Counted from the stretch's first letter, positions 50,670 through 58,467 are shown. The stretch: DNA of 58,467 nt from Asaia bogorensis (GCA_945901855.1 CAMDLT010000027.1:1-58467), one strand, 5' to 3'. Numbers and translations: made by a program. Notes: generated from the sequence alone by a model not told the origin.

Positions 50670-51646
50670 CGCTTCACCGCCCACAGCATCCCCGTTCCGC
50701 CCGGCAACGCGGCTTGCATCGGTTCGCCGAATCCCGCTTCGCCAAGCCAGCGCCGTTGCGCGCCCATTCGATGCGCTCGCCCGCCGTCGAACATGCCCAT
50801 CAACGCGATATTCAAACCTACCGCTTCGGGCGGTGCAAGTCCGCTGTCGTCGAGGATGGCGCCCGAGATAACAAAAATTCCGCCGGGCTTCAACGAACGC
50901 GCAATGTTGGCGACAGCGCGCTCGGCATCCGCCGGCGAAAGTACCTGCAGCAGTGCGCGCGCCACGGCGATGTCGGCGGGCAGTCCCGGCGGCGGTCCGG
51001 CAAGCACGTTGTAAGGAGCGCACAGGATCCGATCCGAGAGGCCGGCGTGCGCAACGAAGTTTTGCGCGAACGGCAGGGCGTCGGGCAAATCGAGAGCACT
51101 TGCGTGCAACCGCGGCCAGCGCGCGCACAAGCCGATCGCAACGCCGGCCGTACCGCAGCCGATATCGAGCATGCGTTCGGCCGTCGACAGATCGATGCGC
51201 TTGTCGATTTCGCGCGCCGCCGACAAAGCCGTCGGGTGCAGACCCGCAAGGAAACCGTCGTCCGATGCCGCCAAGGGTTTCGCCGAGCGAACGGCTTGCG
51301 CAAATCCCAGCGCCGAACGGAACATGCGGCCGTAAACGGGCGCGATGGCGCCGATATAACCGGGCGAATTCGGCGCCAGATATTGGCGGGCTTCCGACGC
51401 AAGCGCATAAACGCATTCCGTCCGTGCCAAAAACCCGAACGCCGTCAGCGCATCAAGCAGGGCTTCCAAGCGCTCAGCGTCGCCCGCTTCCACGCGCGCA
51501 GCGAGCGCCGCCAAGTCGCTTGGCGCGTCGGCCAGCGCTGCAAACAGGTCGAGTTCCAGCCCTGCCAGCAAAGCGGCCGCAGGATAGAGGCCGCCAACCG
51601 CCTTTTGCAGCGCCAAGGGCGGCGGCGGTTTGTGCGCTTCGCTCAA
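50666..51646 (-). CDS. SAM-dependent O-methyltransferase (methyltransf_2-like)
   Basis: A 326-residue methyltransferase. The N-terminal dimerisation helices (LQKAVGGLYPAAALLAGLELDLFAAL and VEAGDAERLEALLDALTAFGFL) are followed by a Rossmann SAM site at AERMLDIGCGTAGVAIGLCARWPRL, then SALDLPDALPFAQ and LKPGGIFVISGAILDD. The layout is that of the CrtF/hydroxyindole O-methyltransferase group. Substrate unknown. ATG 51646. Overlap with the histidine-kinase gene suggests a functional link, which is unusual for this family. The ATPase gene ends 11 bp upstream. Confidence 0.88.
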   Translation of the reverse strand: MSEAHKPPPPLALQKAVGGLYPAAALLAGLELDLFAALADAPSDLAALAARVEAGDAERLEALLDALTAFGFLARTECVYALASEARQYLAPNSPGYIGAIAPVYGRMFRSALGFAQAVRSAKPLAASDDGFLAGLHPTALSAAREIDKRIDLSTAERMLDIGCGTAGVAIGLCARWPRLHASALDLPDALPFAQNFVAHAGLSDRILCAPYNVLAGPPPGLPADIAVARALLQVLSPADAERAVANIARSLKPGGIFVISGAILDDSGLAPPEAVGLNIALMGMFDGGRAHRMGAQRRWLGEAGFGEPMQAALPGGTGMLWAVKR

Positions 51647-51656
51647 CGTTGCCGAA

Positions 51657-52463
51657 CTATTTTTTGGCGCGCACGACCGAGATTTCGTCGCGCAAGCGGT
51701 GCACGATGTCGACGAATTCGGGTCGGAACGCGTCTTCGGGCGTGCGCGGGCGCGCGAAATCGACGGGGTTGGTCGAGATGATCTTGCCGGGACGCGCGCT
51801 CATCATAAAAACACGGTCCGACAGATACACCGCCTCGCGTAGGTCGTGCGTGATCAGCATCACGGTCGGGCGCTTCTTGATCCACAGGGCCTGAACGACG
51901 TCCCACAATTCTTCGCGCGTGAAGGCGTCGAGCGCCGCGAAGGGCTCGTCGAGCAGCAAAAGTTCCGGGCTGTGGATCAACGCGCGGCACAGCGAGCCGC
52001 GCTGCTGCATGCCGCCCGAAAGCTGCCAGGGGAATTTCTCTTCGAACCCCTGCAGGCCGACAGTTGCAAGCAGTTCTTTGGCGGTCGCGACATGCTTGGC
52101 GCGGTCGCGCCGGAAGGTGCGCGCGTGCGGTTCGACGATTTCGAGCGGCAGCAGCACATTGTCGAGCAGCGTGCGCCAGGGCAGCATGATCGAATTTTGG
52201 AACGCCATGCCGCAGATTTTGAGCGGTCCGGTCACTTCTTCGCCGCCCACGATGACGTTGCCCGTGGTGGCGGTGTAGAGCCCCGAAACGAGCTTCAGCA
52301 AGGTCGATTTGCCGCAACCCGACGGTCCGACCACCGAGACGAACTCGCCCTTGGCAATTTTGACGTTGGCATCGCTAAGGGCAAGCGTATCGCCGTCCTT
52401 GGTGCGGTAAACGAGGCTGACGCGATCAATATCGACATAGTCCTTGGTTCTGAGTTCGGTCAC
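51657..52463 (-). CDS. NitT/TauT-type ABC transporter ATPase (no permease nearby)
   Basis: A 268-residue ATPase: Walker [11 protein letters not shown]-loop MAFQNSIMLPWRTLLDNVLLPLE (the PWRT string is typical of the nitrate/taurine/sulfonate/HMP group), signature LSGGMQQRGSLCRAL, Walker B LLLLDEPFAALDAFTRE and H-loop LITHDLREAVYLSDRV. GTG 52463 is chosen because GGAGG lies 10 bases before it; a TTG at 52499 is possible. Permease and binding-protein genes are not found in the window, so it either serves a transporter encoded elsewhere or is a stranded member. Confidence 0.88.
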   Translation of the reverse strand: MTELRTKDYVDIDRVSLVYRTKDGDTLALSDANVKIAKGEFVSVVGPSGCGKSTLLKLVSGLYTATTGNVIVGGEEVTGPLKICGMAFQNSIMLPWRTLLDNVLLPLEIVEPHARTFRRDRAKHVATAKELLATVGLQGFEEKFPWQLSGGMQQRGSLCRALIHSPELLLLDEPFAALDAFTREELWDVVQALWIKKRPTVMLITHDLREAVYLSDRVFMMSARPGKIISTNPVDFARPRTPEDAFRPEFVDIVHRLRDEISVVRAKK

Positions 52464-52546
52464 GTTCAACAAGCCTCCGGCCAAATGCGCAGCGATCAAT
52501 TGAGAACAGCAAGCTTCATGCCGAACTTTCGCGCATCAAGCACCAC

Positions 52547-52648
52547 GCTGCACCGCATATATTGCCCAAATTTAGGACTAGCTGCACATAAAAAGTGCGA
52601 AATTCGTCCTCTTGTATCGCGCCAATCGGATATTTATGCTGCACCGCA
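52547..52648. repeat. 11-bp direct repeat in the divergent ATPase/uraH gap
   Basis: GCTGCACCGCA occurs at 52547-52557 and again at 52638-52648, spaced by 91 bp start to start, one near each divergent gene. Such placement would suit a shared regulator, but there is no palindromic core and the repeat may be chance. Confidence 0.4.
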
Positions 52649-52669
52649 GCGATTGTTGCTGGAGACCAG

Positions 52670-53023
52670 ATGGCCAAACTCTCGACCCATATTCTCGATA
52701 CGATGAACGGCAAACCCGCTGCGGGCGTGCGCGTCGAATTGTGGCGCATGGACGCTGGCGCGCCGGTTTTGATCTGCGACCATCGCACCAACCAAGACGG
52801 CCGAACCAACGCGCCCTTGATGGGCCCTGACGGCTTCAAGCCCGGCCGCTACGAGTTGCGCTTCCATATCGGCGCCTATTTTGCGGGACTGGGCGCCGCG
52901 CTGCCTGCCCTGCCGTTTCTCGACATCGTGCCGATCGCGGTCGGGCTCGGCGAAGCCGACGGCAACTACCACGTGCCATTGCTGGCAAGCCCGTGGAGCT
53001 ATTCCACTTACCGCGGTTCCTGA
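52670..53023 (+). CDS. uraH: 5-hydroxyisourate hydrolase (transthyretin-like)
   Basis: A 117-residue HIU hydrolase (PucM/HiuH). The N-terminal [21 protein letters not shown] carries the catalytic His, [10 protein letters not shown] the Arg, and the C-terminus ends in YSTYRGS, the tetrapeptide that separates these enzymes from true transthyretin. It opens hydroxyisourate to OHCU after urate oxidation. ATG 52670 follows TGGAGA. puuD starts 13 bp after its stop, so the first two urate steps are encoded together. The decarboxylase for the next step (uraD) was not found. Confidence 0.95.
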   Translation: MAKLSTHILDTMNGKPAAGVRVELWRMDAGAPVLICDHRTNQDGRTNAPLMGPDGFKPGRYELRFHIGAYFAGLGAALPALPFLDIVPIAVGLGEADGNYHVPLLASPWSYSTYRGS

Positions 53024-53036
53024 GGATACTTCGAAT

Positions 53037-53948
53037 ATGTGGCAATTGCTTCCTGAGTGGCTCGACATGGTCGTGCGGTGGACGCACGTGATCACCGGCA
53101 TCGCATGGATCGGTTCGTCGTTCTATTTCAACTGGCTCGAATCGAAGTTCCGGCCGCCTGAAATTCCGCGCGACCGCGTCGAGGGCGAGACTTGGCTCGT
53201 CCATGGCGGCGGCTTCTACCGCGTCGAAAAATTCGCCGTCGCCCCGCCCAAATTGCCGGCCGAACTGCACTGGTTCAAGTGGGAAGCGGCGTTCACCTGG
53301 ATTTCGGGCGTGTTGCTGCTTGCCCTTGTCTATTATGTCGGCTCGAACGGATCGTTCCTTACGCACCCGTCGCTCGCCGGGTTCGGCACGCTGGGGGCTG
53401 CCGCTTTTTCGCTGGGCGTCATCGCCGTATGCTGGACGCTCTACGACCAAATGTGGAAGACCAAATGGGCCGAGGGCAATTCGCTCGCGGCGACCGTAGC
53501 GACGTTTTTGGGGCTCGTGCTGCTGGCTTTTCTGCTCACGCGCGCGATGGCGCCGCACGCGGCCTATATTCATGTGGGCGCCGTGATCGGCACGATCATG
53601 ACGGCCAATGTGTGGATGATCATCATCCCCAACCAGCGCGAGCTGGTCGCTGCGACACGCGAAGGACGCACGCCGCAATACCGTTTCGCGAACCAGGCGA
53701 AGTTCCGTTCGCTGCACAACAATTATTTTACGCTGCCGATCGTCTTCATCATGCTGTCCAAGAATTACGGCAGCACCTGGGGCCACGAATGGAATTGGGC
53801 GATTTTGGCGGGGCTTGCGTGCGTGGGCGCCAGCGTGCGGCACGTGTTCAACTTGCGCAACAAAGGGCGCGGGGGCGAGGGCTTCTGGATCATGCCTGCC
53901 GCCGCCGCCGCCATGGCAGCGCTATTTTATGTGACGCTGAGATATTAG
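53037..53948 (+). CDS. puuD: Urate hydroxylase PuuD, short form
   Basis: A 303-residue integral membrane protein with about eight hydrophobic segments. LPEWLDMVVRWTHVITGIAWIGSSFYFNWLES, ANVWMIIIPNQRELVAA and RFRSLHNNYFTLPIVFIML-like sequence (here AKFRSLHNNYFTLPIVFIML) are diagnostic of the PuuD/urate oxidase N-terminal family. Classical PuuD carries a C-terminal cytochrome c domain with CxxCH, giving about 400 residues. That domain is absent here and no heme-c motif follows. The protein must then pass electrons to a separate carrier. Operonic with uraH. Confidence 0.92.
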   Translation: MWQLLPEWLDMVVRWTHVITGIAWIGSSFYFNWLESKFRPPEIPRDRVEGETWLVHGGGFYRVEKFAVAPPKLPAELHWFKWEAAFTWISGVLLLALVYYVGSNGSFLTHPSLAGFGTLGAAAFSLGVIAVCWTLYDQMWKTKWAEGNSLAATVATFLGLVLLAFLLTRAMAPHAAYIHVGAVIGTIMTANVWMIIIPNQRELVAATREGRTPQYRFANQAKFRSLHNNYFTLPIVFIMLSKNYGSTWGHEWNWAILAGLACVGASVRHVFNLRNKGRGGEGFWIMPAAAAAMAALFYVTLRY

Positions 53949-53953
53949 CGGCG

Positions 53954-53971
53954 GCGTCATAAAGACGTAAC
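53954..53971 (+). promoter_or_regulatory. Pho-box-like site upstream of phoX
   Basis: GCGTCAT-AAAG-ACGTAAC, with 11-bp spacing between half-sites, 56 bp before the phoX start. It shares GTCATAAA and the closing AAC with the site before pstS (12 of 18 positions identical). Confidence 0.5.
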
Positions 53972-54026
53972 ACAACCTTGGTATCGACAGCGGGTCTGTT
54001 CTTCCCCCTTCGCTGGAGACTCCCGA

Positions 54027-56051
54027 ATGAACGCCAAGGATTATGCGACGCTCGCATCGCGCCCGGAAAATGCCGGCCTGACGATGGGCGAGCTCTACGA
54101 AATTTCCGAGGACATCCCCTCGAACCCGACCGGCAACACGACGATCGGCGACGTGATTGCAGCGCGCCTCGGGCGCCGCGATCTGATGGGCGGATTGCTC
54201 GCGACGACGGCGATCGCGGCCTATGCCGGATCGATCGACGGCGCGGCTGCACAGACCGCCGCGAAGCCGACTTTTAGCTTCACCGAAATCGAGCACGGCG
54301 TCGACGAGAAGCATCACGTCGCTCCCGGCTACACGGCCGACATTCTGATCCGTTGGGGCGATCCCTTGTTCACGATCGCGGCCGATTTCGACCCGGCCAA
54401 CCAGACCGGCGCCAAGCAGCTCACGCAGTTCGGCTACAATTGCGACTATGTGGGCTTGGCCCCGCTGCCGATGGGCGGCAACACGGCCACCCAGGCGCTG
54501 ATGTGCGTCAACCACGAATACACCAGCCCCGAGCTCATGTTCCGTGGCGTCATGCAGCCCAACGGTCGTCCCGACATGTCGAAGATGACCAAGGAAATCT
54601 GCGACGTCGAAATGGCGGCCCATGGCGGCTCGATCGTGGAAATCCGCAAGGGCTCGAACGGTAAGTGGAGCTACGTGCGCGGCGGCCAGATGAATCGCCG
54701 CATTACGGCCATGACGCCGATGCGCATTTCGGGGCCTGCGGCAGGCCACGACCGCCTGAAGACGTCGGCCGACACGACGGGCCGTGCGGTGATGGGGACC
54801 ATCAACAACTGTGCCGGCGGCATGTCGCCGTGGGGCACGTATCTGATGGCCGAGGAGAATTTCCACGGCTATTTCAACGGCACGCTGCCTGCCGGCCACG
54901 CCGAAACGGTCAACCATCGCCGCTACGGCGTGCCGTCGGGCTGGTACGCGTGGGGCACGCACTATGATCGTTTCAATGTCGGCAAGGAGCCGAACGAGCC
55001 GAACCGCTTCGGCTGGATCGTCGAAGTCGACCCCTACGACCCGAACTCCGTGCCGGTCAAGCGCACGGCGATGGGCCGCAGCAAACATGAGGGTGCCGAG
55101 ACGATCGTTGCCCCCAACGGCCGCGTGGTCGTCTATTCGGGCGACGACGAGCGCTTCGAGTACGCGTTCAAGTTCGTCACGGCCGGCCGCTTCGACCGCA
55201 ACAACCGACAGGCCAACATGAACCTGCTCGACGAAGGCACGCTCTACGTCGCCAAGTTCAATGCCGACGGTTCGGGCGAATGGCTGCCGCTCGTGCATGG
55301 TCAGGGTCCGCTCACCGCCGCCAACGGCTTCAATAGCCAGGCCGACGTGCTGATCGAATCGCGGCGGGCGGCCGACGTCATCGGTGCCACCAAGATGGAT
55401 CGCCCCGAAGACTTCGAAGCCAATGCGCGCACGGGCAAGGTCTATCTGGCGCTGACCAACAACGCGAACCGCACGGCTGCCCAGGTCGATCCGTCCAACC
55501 CGCGCGCGGAAAACAACTGGGGCCATCTGATCGAGTTCACCTACGCGAACAACGACCAGACGGCGACCCGTTTCCGCTGGGAAATTCTCGTGCGTTGCGG
55601 CAACCCGGCCAATCCGGCCGTGAACGCCATGTACAACCCGGCGACCAGCAAAAATGGCTGGTTCGCGTGCCCTGACAATATGGCCGTCGATCCGCGTGGC
55701 CGCCTGTGGGTCGGTACCGACCAGGGATCGGCGTGGAAGGCCGCTTCGGGTACAGCCGACGGCGTGTGGTCGATGGAGACCGAGGGTCCGCTGCGCGGCA
55801 CGTCGAAGATGTTCTTCCGCGTGCCGGTCGGCGCAGAGATCTGCGGGATCAATTTCACCTCGGATACGCGGGCAATGACCATCGCTGTGCAGCATCCTGG
55901 CACGGACGGTGCGCGCGATTACGCGCCGTTCGGCAAGCTGCCGACCTATGACGACGTGCCGACGCGTTGGCCCGACTTCCAGGCCAATGTGCCTCCGCGT
56001 CCGTCGGTCGTCATGGTCACCAAGAATGGCGGCGGTGCGATCGGCGTCTAA
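54027..56051 (+). CDS. phoX: PhoX-family alkaline phosphatase
   Basis: A 674-residue PhoX (DUF839). A twin-arginine signal lies inside a long N-terminus (LGRRDLMGGLLATTAIAA, residues about 48-65), giving Tat export of a folded, calcium/iron-bound enzyme. Family strings include CDYVGLAPLPMG, LMCVNHEYTSPELMF, GTINNCAGGMSPWGTYLMAEENFHGYF and NRFGWIVEVDPYDPNSVPVKRTAMGRSKHEGAETIV. It releases phosphate from organic esters in the periplasm. A Pho-box-like site upstream and the pst-pho block elsewhere in the window support PhoB control. A strong terminator follows. Confidence 0.95.
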   Translation: MNAKDYATLASRPENAGLTMGELYEISEDIPSNPTGNTTIGDVIAARLGRRDLMGGLLATTAIAAYAGSIDGAAAQTAAKPTFSFTEIEHGVDEKHHVAPGYTADILIRWGDPLFTIAADFDPANQTGAKQLTQFGYNCDYVGLAPLPMGGNTATQALMCVNHEYTSPELMFRGVMQPNGRPDMSKMTKEICDVEMAAHGGSIVEIRKGSNGKWSYVRGGQMNRRITAMTPMRISGPAAGHDRLKTSADTTGRAVMGTINNCAGGMSPWGTYLMAEENFHGYFNGTLPAGHAETVNHRRYGVPSGWYAWGTHYDRFNVGKEPNEPNRFGWIVEVDPYDPNSVPVKRTAMGRSKHEGAETIVAPNGRVVVYSGDDERFEYAFKFVTAGRFDRNNRQANMNLLDEGTLYVAKFNADGSGEWLPLVHGQGPLTAANGFNSQADVLIESRRAADVIGATKMDRPEDFEANARTGKVYLALTNNANRTAAQVDPSNPRAENNWGHLIEFTYANNDQTATRFRWEILVRCGNPANPAVNAMYNPATSKNGWFACPDNMAVDPRGRLWVGTDQGSAWKAASGTADGVWSMETEGPLRGTSKMFFRVPVGAEICGINFTSDTRAMTIAVQHPGTDGARDYAPFGKLPTYDDVPTRWPDFQANVPPRPSVVMVTKNGGGAIGV

Positions 56052-56077
56052 TGTAACCAGTTACCGCATTTAAAGTC

Positions 56078-56128
56078 GGCCGGACTCGCGGCACCGCGGG
56101 TCCGGCCTATTTCTATTCTTTTTTTTAG
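56078..56128 (+). terminator. Intrinsic terminator after phoX
   Basis: GGCCGGAC-T-CGCGG pairs with CCGCG-G-GTCCGGCC around a two-base loop (56078-56107), followed by a T-rich tract ending in eight or more T. Located 26 bp after the stop. Confidence 0.92.
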
Positions 56129-56184
56129 CAATATCAGTGGGTTGGGGAAATTTTGATCACCGCTTGAAATCGGCCTCATTTGGA

Positions 56185-56230
56185 CGAGATAGTTAGCGTG
56201 CTTGGACTGCCAAGCGCTAACCGAGGAGCC
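56185..56230 (+). promoter_or_regulatory. Candidate folE RNA motif (THF-II riboswitch) in the folE leader
   Basis: GTTAGC-GT-GCTTGG-ACTG-CCAAGC-GCTAAC (56192-56221): two 6-bp stems joined by a two-base bulge with a four-base loop, running directly into the ribosome site GAGGAG at 56223-56228. A bulged hairpin abutting the Shine-Dalgarno of folE in an alphaproteobacterium is what the folE RNA motif, a tetrahydrofolate-binding riboswitch, looks like. Folate binding could sequester the ribosome site. I recalled the family from its genomic position and architecture, not from an alignment. Confidence 0.6.
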
Positions 56231-56236
56231 GTGACG

Positions 56237-56860
56237 ATGGATGCCGTGATTTCTTCCGCTGAAGTTTCAAGCGACGTTTTGCGCACCGATCGTCCGTCGC
56301 GCGCGGAAGCGGAGGCGGCGGTACGCACGCTGCTGCGCTGGACGGGCGACGATGTCGCGCGCGAGGGCTTGATCGACACGCCCGCGCGGGTCGTACGCGC
56401 CTACGAAGAGTTCTTTCAGGGCTACGTTGTCGATCCGGTCGATCTTTTGCAGCGCACCTTCGAAGAAACCGACGGGTACGACGAAATGGTCGTGTTGCGC
56501 GACATTTCGTTCGAAAGCCATTGCGAGCACCACATGGTGCCGATTCTGGGCAAAGCGCATGTTGCGTATCTGCCCAACAAGCGCGTCGTTGGCATTTCCA
56601 AACTTGCGCGCGTCGTCGATGCGTATGCCAAGCGCCTGCAGATTCAAGAAAAGCTGACGGCCCAGATCGCCAATGCGGTGCAGGATGTGCTGGCCCCCAA
56701 GGGGGTTGCCGTTGTGATCGAGGCGCAGCACCAGTGCATGACCACGCGCGGTGTGCACAAGCAGGGCGTTTCGATGGTTACTTCGCGGATGTTGGGCGCT
56801 TTCCGCACCAACCCAGCGACGCGGCGCGAATTTCTGGCGATGGTCGGGCGCCCCGGCTGA
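56237..56860 (+). CDS. folE: GTP cyclohydrolase I (FolE)
   Basis: A 207-residue FolE. The Zn ligands Cys96 and His99 are in [23 protein letters not shown] and Cys167 in [37 protein letters not shown] is the other invariant stretch. It turns GTP into dihydroneopterin triphosphate, the first step to folate. ATG 56237 is preceded by GAGGAG at 56223-56228; an in-frame TTG at 56180 falls inside the leader hairpin and is rejected. Downstream, the EamA transporter gene starts 39 bp after the stop. Confidence 0.97.
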   Translation: MDAVISSAEVSSDVLRTDRPSRAEAEAAVRTLLRWTGDDVAREGLIDTPARVVRAYEEFFQGYVVDPVDLLQRTFEETDGYDEMVVLRDISFESHCEHHMVPILGKAHVAYLPNKRVVGISKLARVVDAYAKRLQIQEKLTAQIANAVQDVLAPKGVAVVIEAQHQCMTTRGVHKQGVSMVTSRMLGAFRTNPATRREFLAMVGRPG

Positions 56861-56899
56861 TATTTCGCTTTTTGGACGAAGCCCAGGCAAGATAGGCGG

Positions 56900-57775
56900 A
56901 TGTTGCCGGGCGAATCCGCGTCGCGTACCGTTTGGATCGGGATCCTGCTGTTTTGCGGAACCACGTTCTGTTTCGCGACGCTCGACACGGTCGCCAAACT
57001 TCTGGCGCGCGAGTTCCATCCGCTCCAGATCGTCTGGGGCCGCTATTTTTTCCATTTCCTGATCCTGCTTCCGATGGTGCTGAAGCGCGGGCCAAGGCGC
57101 GCCTTTGCGACCAATCGAGCGGGTCTGCAGATCGGCCGTTCGCTTGTGCTGTGCGCGGTTACCTTGATGTTTTTTATCGCCATCGCCCATCTGCCGCTGG
57201 TCGAAGCGCAGGCGATCAGCTTTGTGATGCCGCTTGTGCTGACCGCGTTGGCAGCGCTGTTTTTGAAAGAAAAAGTCGATGCCGCGCGCTGGGCCGCCGT
57301 CGGCGTCGGGTTCGTCGGCGTGCTGCTGGTTATCCGCCCGACCGGGGCCGGGGCCATCCATTGGGCGGCGATTTTATGCGTCGCCATGGCGACGGCAAAC
57401 GCGTTTTTCCACATCCTCACGCGAATTTTGGCGCGTACCGACAAGGCGGATGTCGCCATCGCCTATGCGGGCCTCACCGGTGCGACGCTGTTTTCGACGC
57501 TGGTTCCGTTTGTATGGCAAACGCCGGCTTGGGACGATTGGCTGATGCTGGCCGCGATCGGACTGCTGGGGGCGGCCGGGCATTATTGCTTGAGCCAGGC
57601 CTATGTTTACGCGAAGGCGTCGGTCCTCGCGCCTTACACGTATCTGCAGATGGTCTGGATCGCGTTCTATGGCTACATTGTGTTCGGCGACGTGCCGGGC
57701 GTTTCCACGCTTGCCGGAGCCGGCATCGTGGTCGCAGCGGGGCTCTATGTTTTTTCGCGCGAACGGCGAGTCTGA
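56900..57775 (+). CDS. EamA/DMT-family transporter
   Basis: A 291-residue membrane protein with ten hydrophobic segments in two EamA repeats. LHPLQIVWGRYFFHFLILLPMVLKRG-like sequence (here FHPLQIVWGRYFFHFLILLPM), PLVEAQAISFVMPLVLTALAALFLKEKV and the second-half VLAPYTYLQMVWIAFYGYIVFGD are typical of the S-adenosylmethionine/cysteine exporter-like branch. Substrate unknown. ATG 56900 gives a normal N-terminus. It may share a transcript with folE and the Sel1 gene (20 bp downstream). Confidence 0.9.
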   Translation: MLPGESASRTVWIGILLFCGTTFCFATLDTVAKLLAREFHPLQIVWGRYFFHFLILLPMVLKRGPRRAFATNRAGLQIGRSLVLCAVTLMFFIAIAHLPLVEAQAISFVMPLVLTALAALFLKEKVDAARWAAVGVGFVGVLLVIRPTGAGAIHWAAILCVAMATANAFFHILTRILARTDKADVAIAYAGLTGATLFSTLVPFVWQTPAWDDWLMLAAIGLLGAAGHYCLSQAYVYAKASVLAPYTYLQMVWIAFYGYIVFGDVPGVSTLAGAGIVVAAGLYVFSRERRV

Positions 57776-57795
57776 TCTGGGGCGAGGGAGGCGCG

Positions 57796-58326
57796 ATGGC
57801 GGCGCGGTTTGTTGCGCTGGTTTTGCTGGGGCTGGCGAACGCCGTCGCGGCACAGCCGCGCGCGACGAGCGACGCGCCCGGCTACGATGCGGGCCTTCAG
57901 GCGTATCTTGCGGGCGATCCGGCAGCAGCCTGGTTTTTGTGGTTTGGGCTCGCCGAACGCGGCGATGCCGAAGCGCAATTTTCGATGGGGCATCTCTATC
58001 GGGTGGGCGAAGGCGTGCCGCGCGATCCCGCGATGGCCGCCGACTGGTTCGCGCGCGCTGCAGCCCAGGGCCACGGCCATGCGATGCTGAACCTCGCCTT
58101 GATGCACGAGCAGGGGGCGGGTGTCGCGCGCGATCTGGCGGTCGCATACGCGCATGCGGCGCGTGCCGGGCGTTTGCTGGAGGGCGAAAGTCTGGAGCGC
58201 GCGCGCACAGCGGCTGCGCGCATCGCGTTGGTGTTCCAGCCGACCGACGCCGAGCGCGCGCGCCGTTTGCTGATCGAAATGGACCGCCGCCAGCCGCTGG
58301 CCGTGCCGCGCGTCCAGCAGCGCTAG
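57796..58326 (+). CDS. Secreted Sel1-repeat protein
   Basis: A 176-residue protein. A signal peptide (MAARFVALVLLGLANAVAAQ) is followed by two Sel1-like TPR repeats: GDAEAQFSMGHLYRVGEGVPRDPAMAADWFARAAAQG and HGHAMLNLALMHEQGAGVARDLAVAYAHAARAG, and a helical basic tail. Such repeats form protein-binding solenoids in the periplasm; the partner is unknown. ATG 57796 has GGGAGG 5 bases upstream. Last gene before the insertion sequence at the window edge. Confidence 0.87.
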   Translation: MAARFVALVLLGLANAVAAQPRATSDAPGYDAGLQAYLAGDPAAAWFLWFGLAERGDAEAQFSMGHLYRVGEGVPRDPAMAADWFARAAAQGHGHAMLNLALMHEQGAGVARDLAVAYAHAARAGRLLEGESLERARTAAARIALVFQPTDAERARRLLIEMDRRQPLAVPRVQQR

Positions 58327-58415
58327 AGCAAATTCCGAGCTGAAGGAATCGCAGGGGATTCCCAACTGCCGCGAATTGTGATTCAAGCTTTGTACTGGAG
58401 TGGAGGCCAGTACGG

Positions 58416-58467
58416 ATGGCGCGATCACTTTCTCAGGATTTGCGGTCTCGTGTTGTGGCGGCGGTTG
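58416..58467 (+). mobile_element. Start of an IS630-type transposase, cut by window edge
   Basis: The last 52 bases encode MARSLSQDLRSRVVAAV, the typical opening of IS630-family transposases (MARPLSNDLRKRVVAAV), whose first domain is a helix-turn-helix. The 90 bp before it have no gene and could hold the left inverted repeat, which cannot be verified without the right end. Only 17 residues are visible. Confidence 0.6.

Overview
The window looks like chromosome from a GC-rich alphaproteobacterium, plausibly of the Rhodospirillales/Azospirillales type. I infer this from the gene families: an RpoH sigma factor, a DUF1476 (ATPase zeta-like) protein, a PstA with the DUF3333 insertion, a bactofilin beside an M23 peptidase, a PhoX phosphatase, a liv operon carrying a DUF6867 gene, and a folE leader that looks like the alphaproteobacterial folE RNA motif. 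No rRNA, tRNA or CRISPR array was seen.

Layout. 1-1036: the 3' end of fliG and an aldo/keto reductase. 1037-3000: a distinctly AT-richer island with an AAA ATPase and a TOPRIM-like DUF3226 protein that overlap by one base. This is a candidate split OLD/PARIS-like defence module. It is followed by a frameshifted RAYT/IS200-type transposase between inverted copies of a 14-bp terminus. 3600-6962: a DUF1476 gene, an intergenic stretch with a phased 11-bp repeat array, rpoH, and an NtrC-like regulator that has lost the GAFTGA loop. 7128-12406: a branched-chain amino-acid ABC transporter (livHMGF, DUF6867, binding protein), closed by a strong terminator. 12518-18667: the phosphate regulon block pstS-pstC-pstA-pstB-phoU-phoB with a Pho-box-like site. 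19105-27515: a YcaQ-like glycosylase, two amidases, a TylF-like methyltransferase, an unusual alpha/beta-hydrolase-GT41 fusion, and an MFS transporter. 27509-31443 (minus): a tight operon of a PPOX flavoprotein, a cupin, a RutB-like hydrolase and a NUDIX hydrolase, with gamma-glutamyltransferase upstream. 31466-36033 (minus): MarC, PuuE allantoinase, an amidase and allophanate hydrolase, divergent from a PotDABC-type transporter (36194-39876). 40084-41833: M23 peptidase and bactofilin. 42646-47621: ureDABCEFG. 47590-49424: ureidoglycolate lyase and an allantoate/carbamoyl amidohydrolase. 49425-52463: a LysR remnant, a soluble histidine kinase, an O-methyltransferase and a lone NitT/TauT-type ATPase. 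52670-53948: hydroxyisourate hydrolase and a short PuuD. 54027-58326: PhoX, FolE, an EamA transporter and a Sel1 protein. 58416 to the end: start of an IS630-type transposase.

Two themes tie the window together. The first is nitrogen salvage. Urate oxidation (PuuD), hydroxyisourate hydrolysis, allantoin opening (PuuE), allantoate and ureidoglycolate cleavage, and urease together form an almost complete urate-to-ammonia route; allophanate hydrolase and several amidases add side entries. The OHCU decarboxylase and xanthine dehydrogenase steps were not seen here. The second is phosphate scavenging: the pst-pho block and PhoX, 35 kb apart, are each preceded by a similar Pho-box-like sequence.

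The items most worth a second look are the AAA/DUF3226 island, the alpha/beta-hydrolase-GT41 fusion, the degenerate NtrC-like regulator, the 11-bp phased repeat array beside rpoH, and a boxA-like sequence present in two intergenic regions without any rRNA operon.
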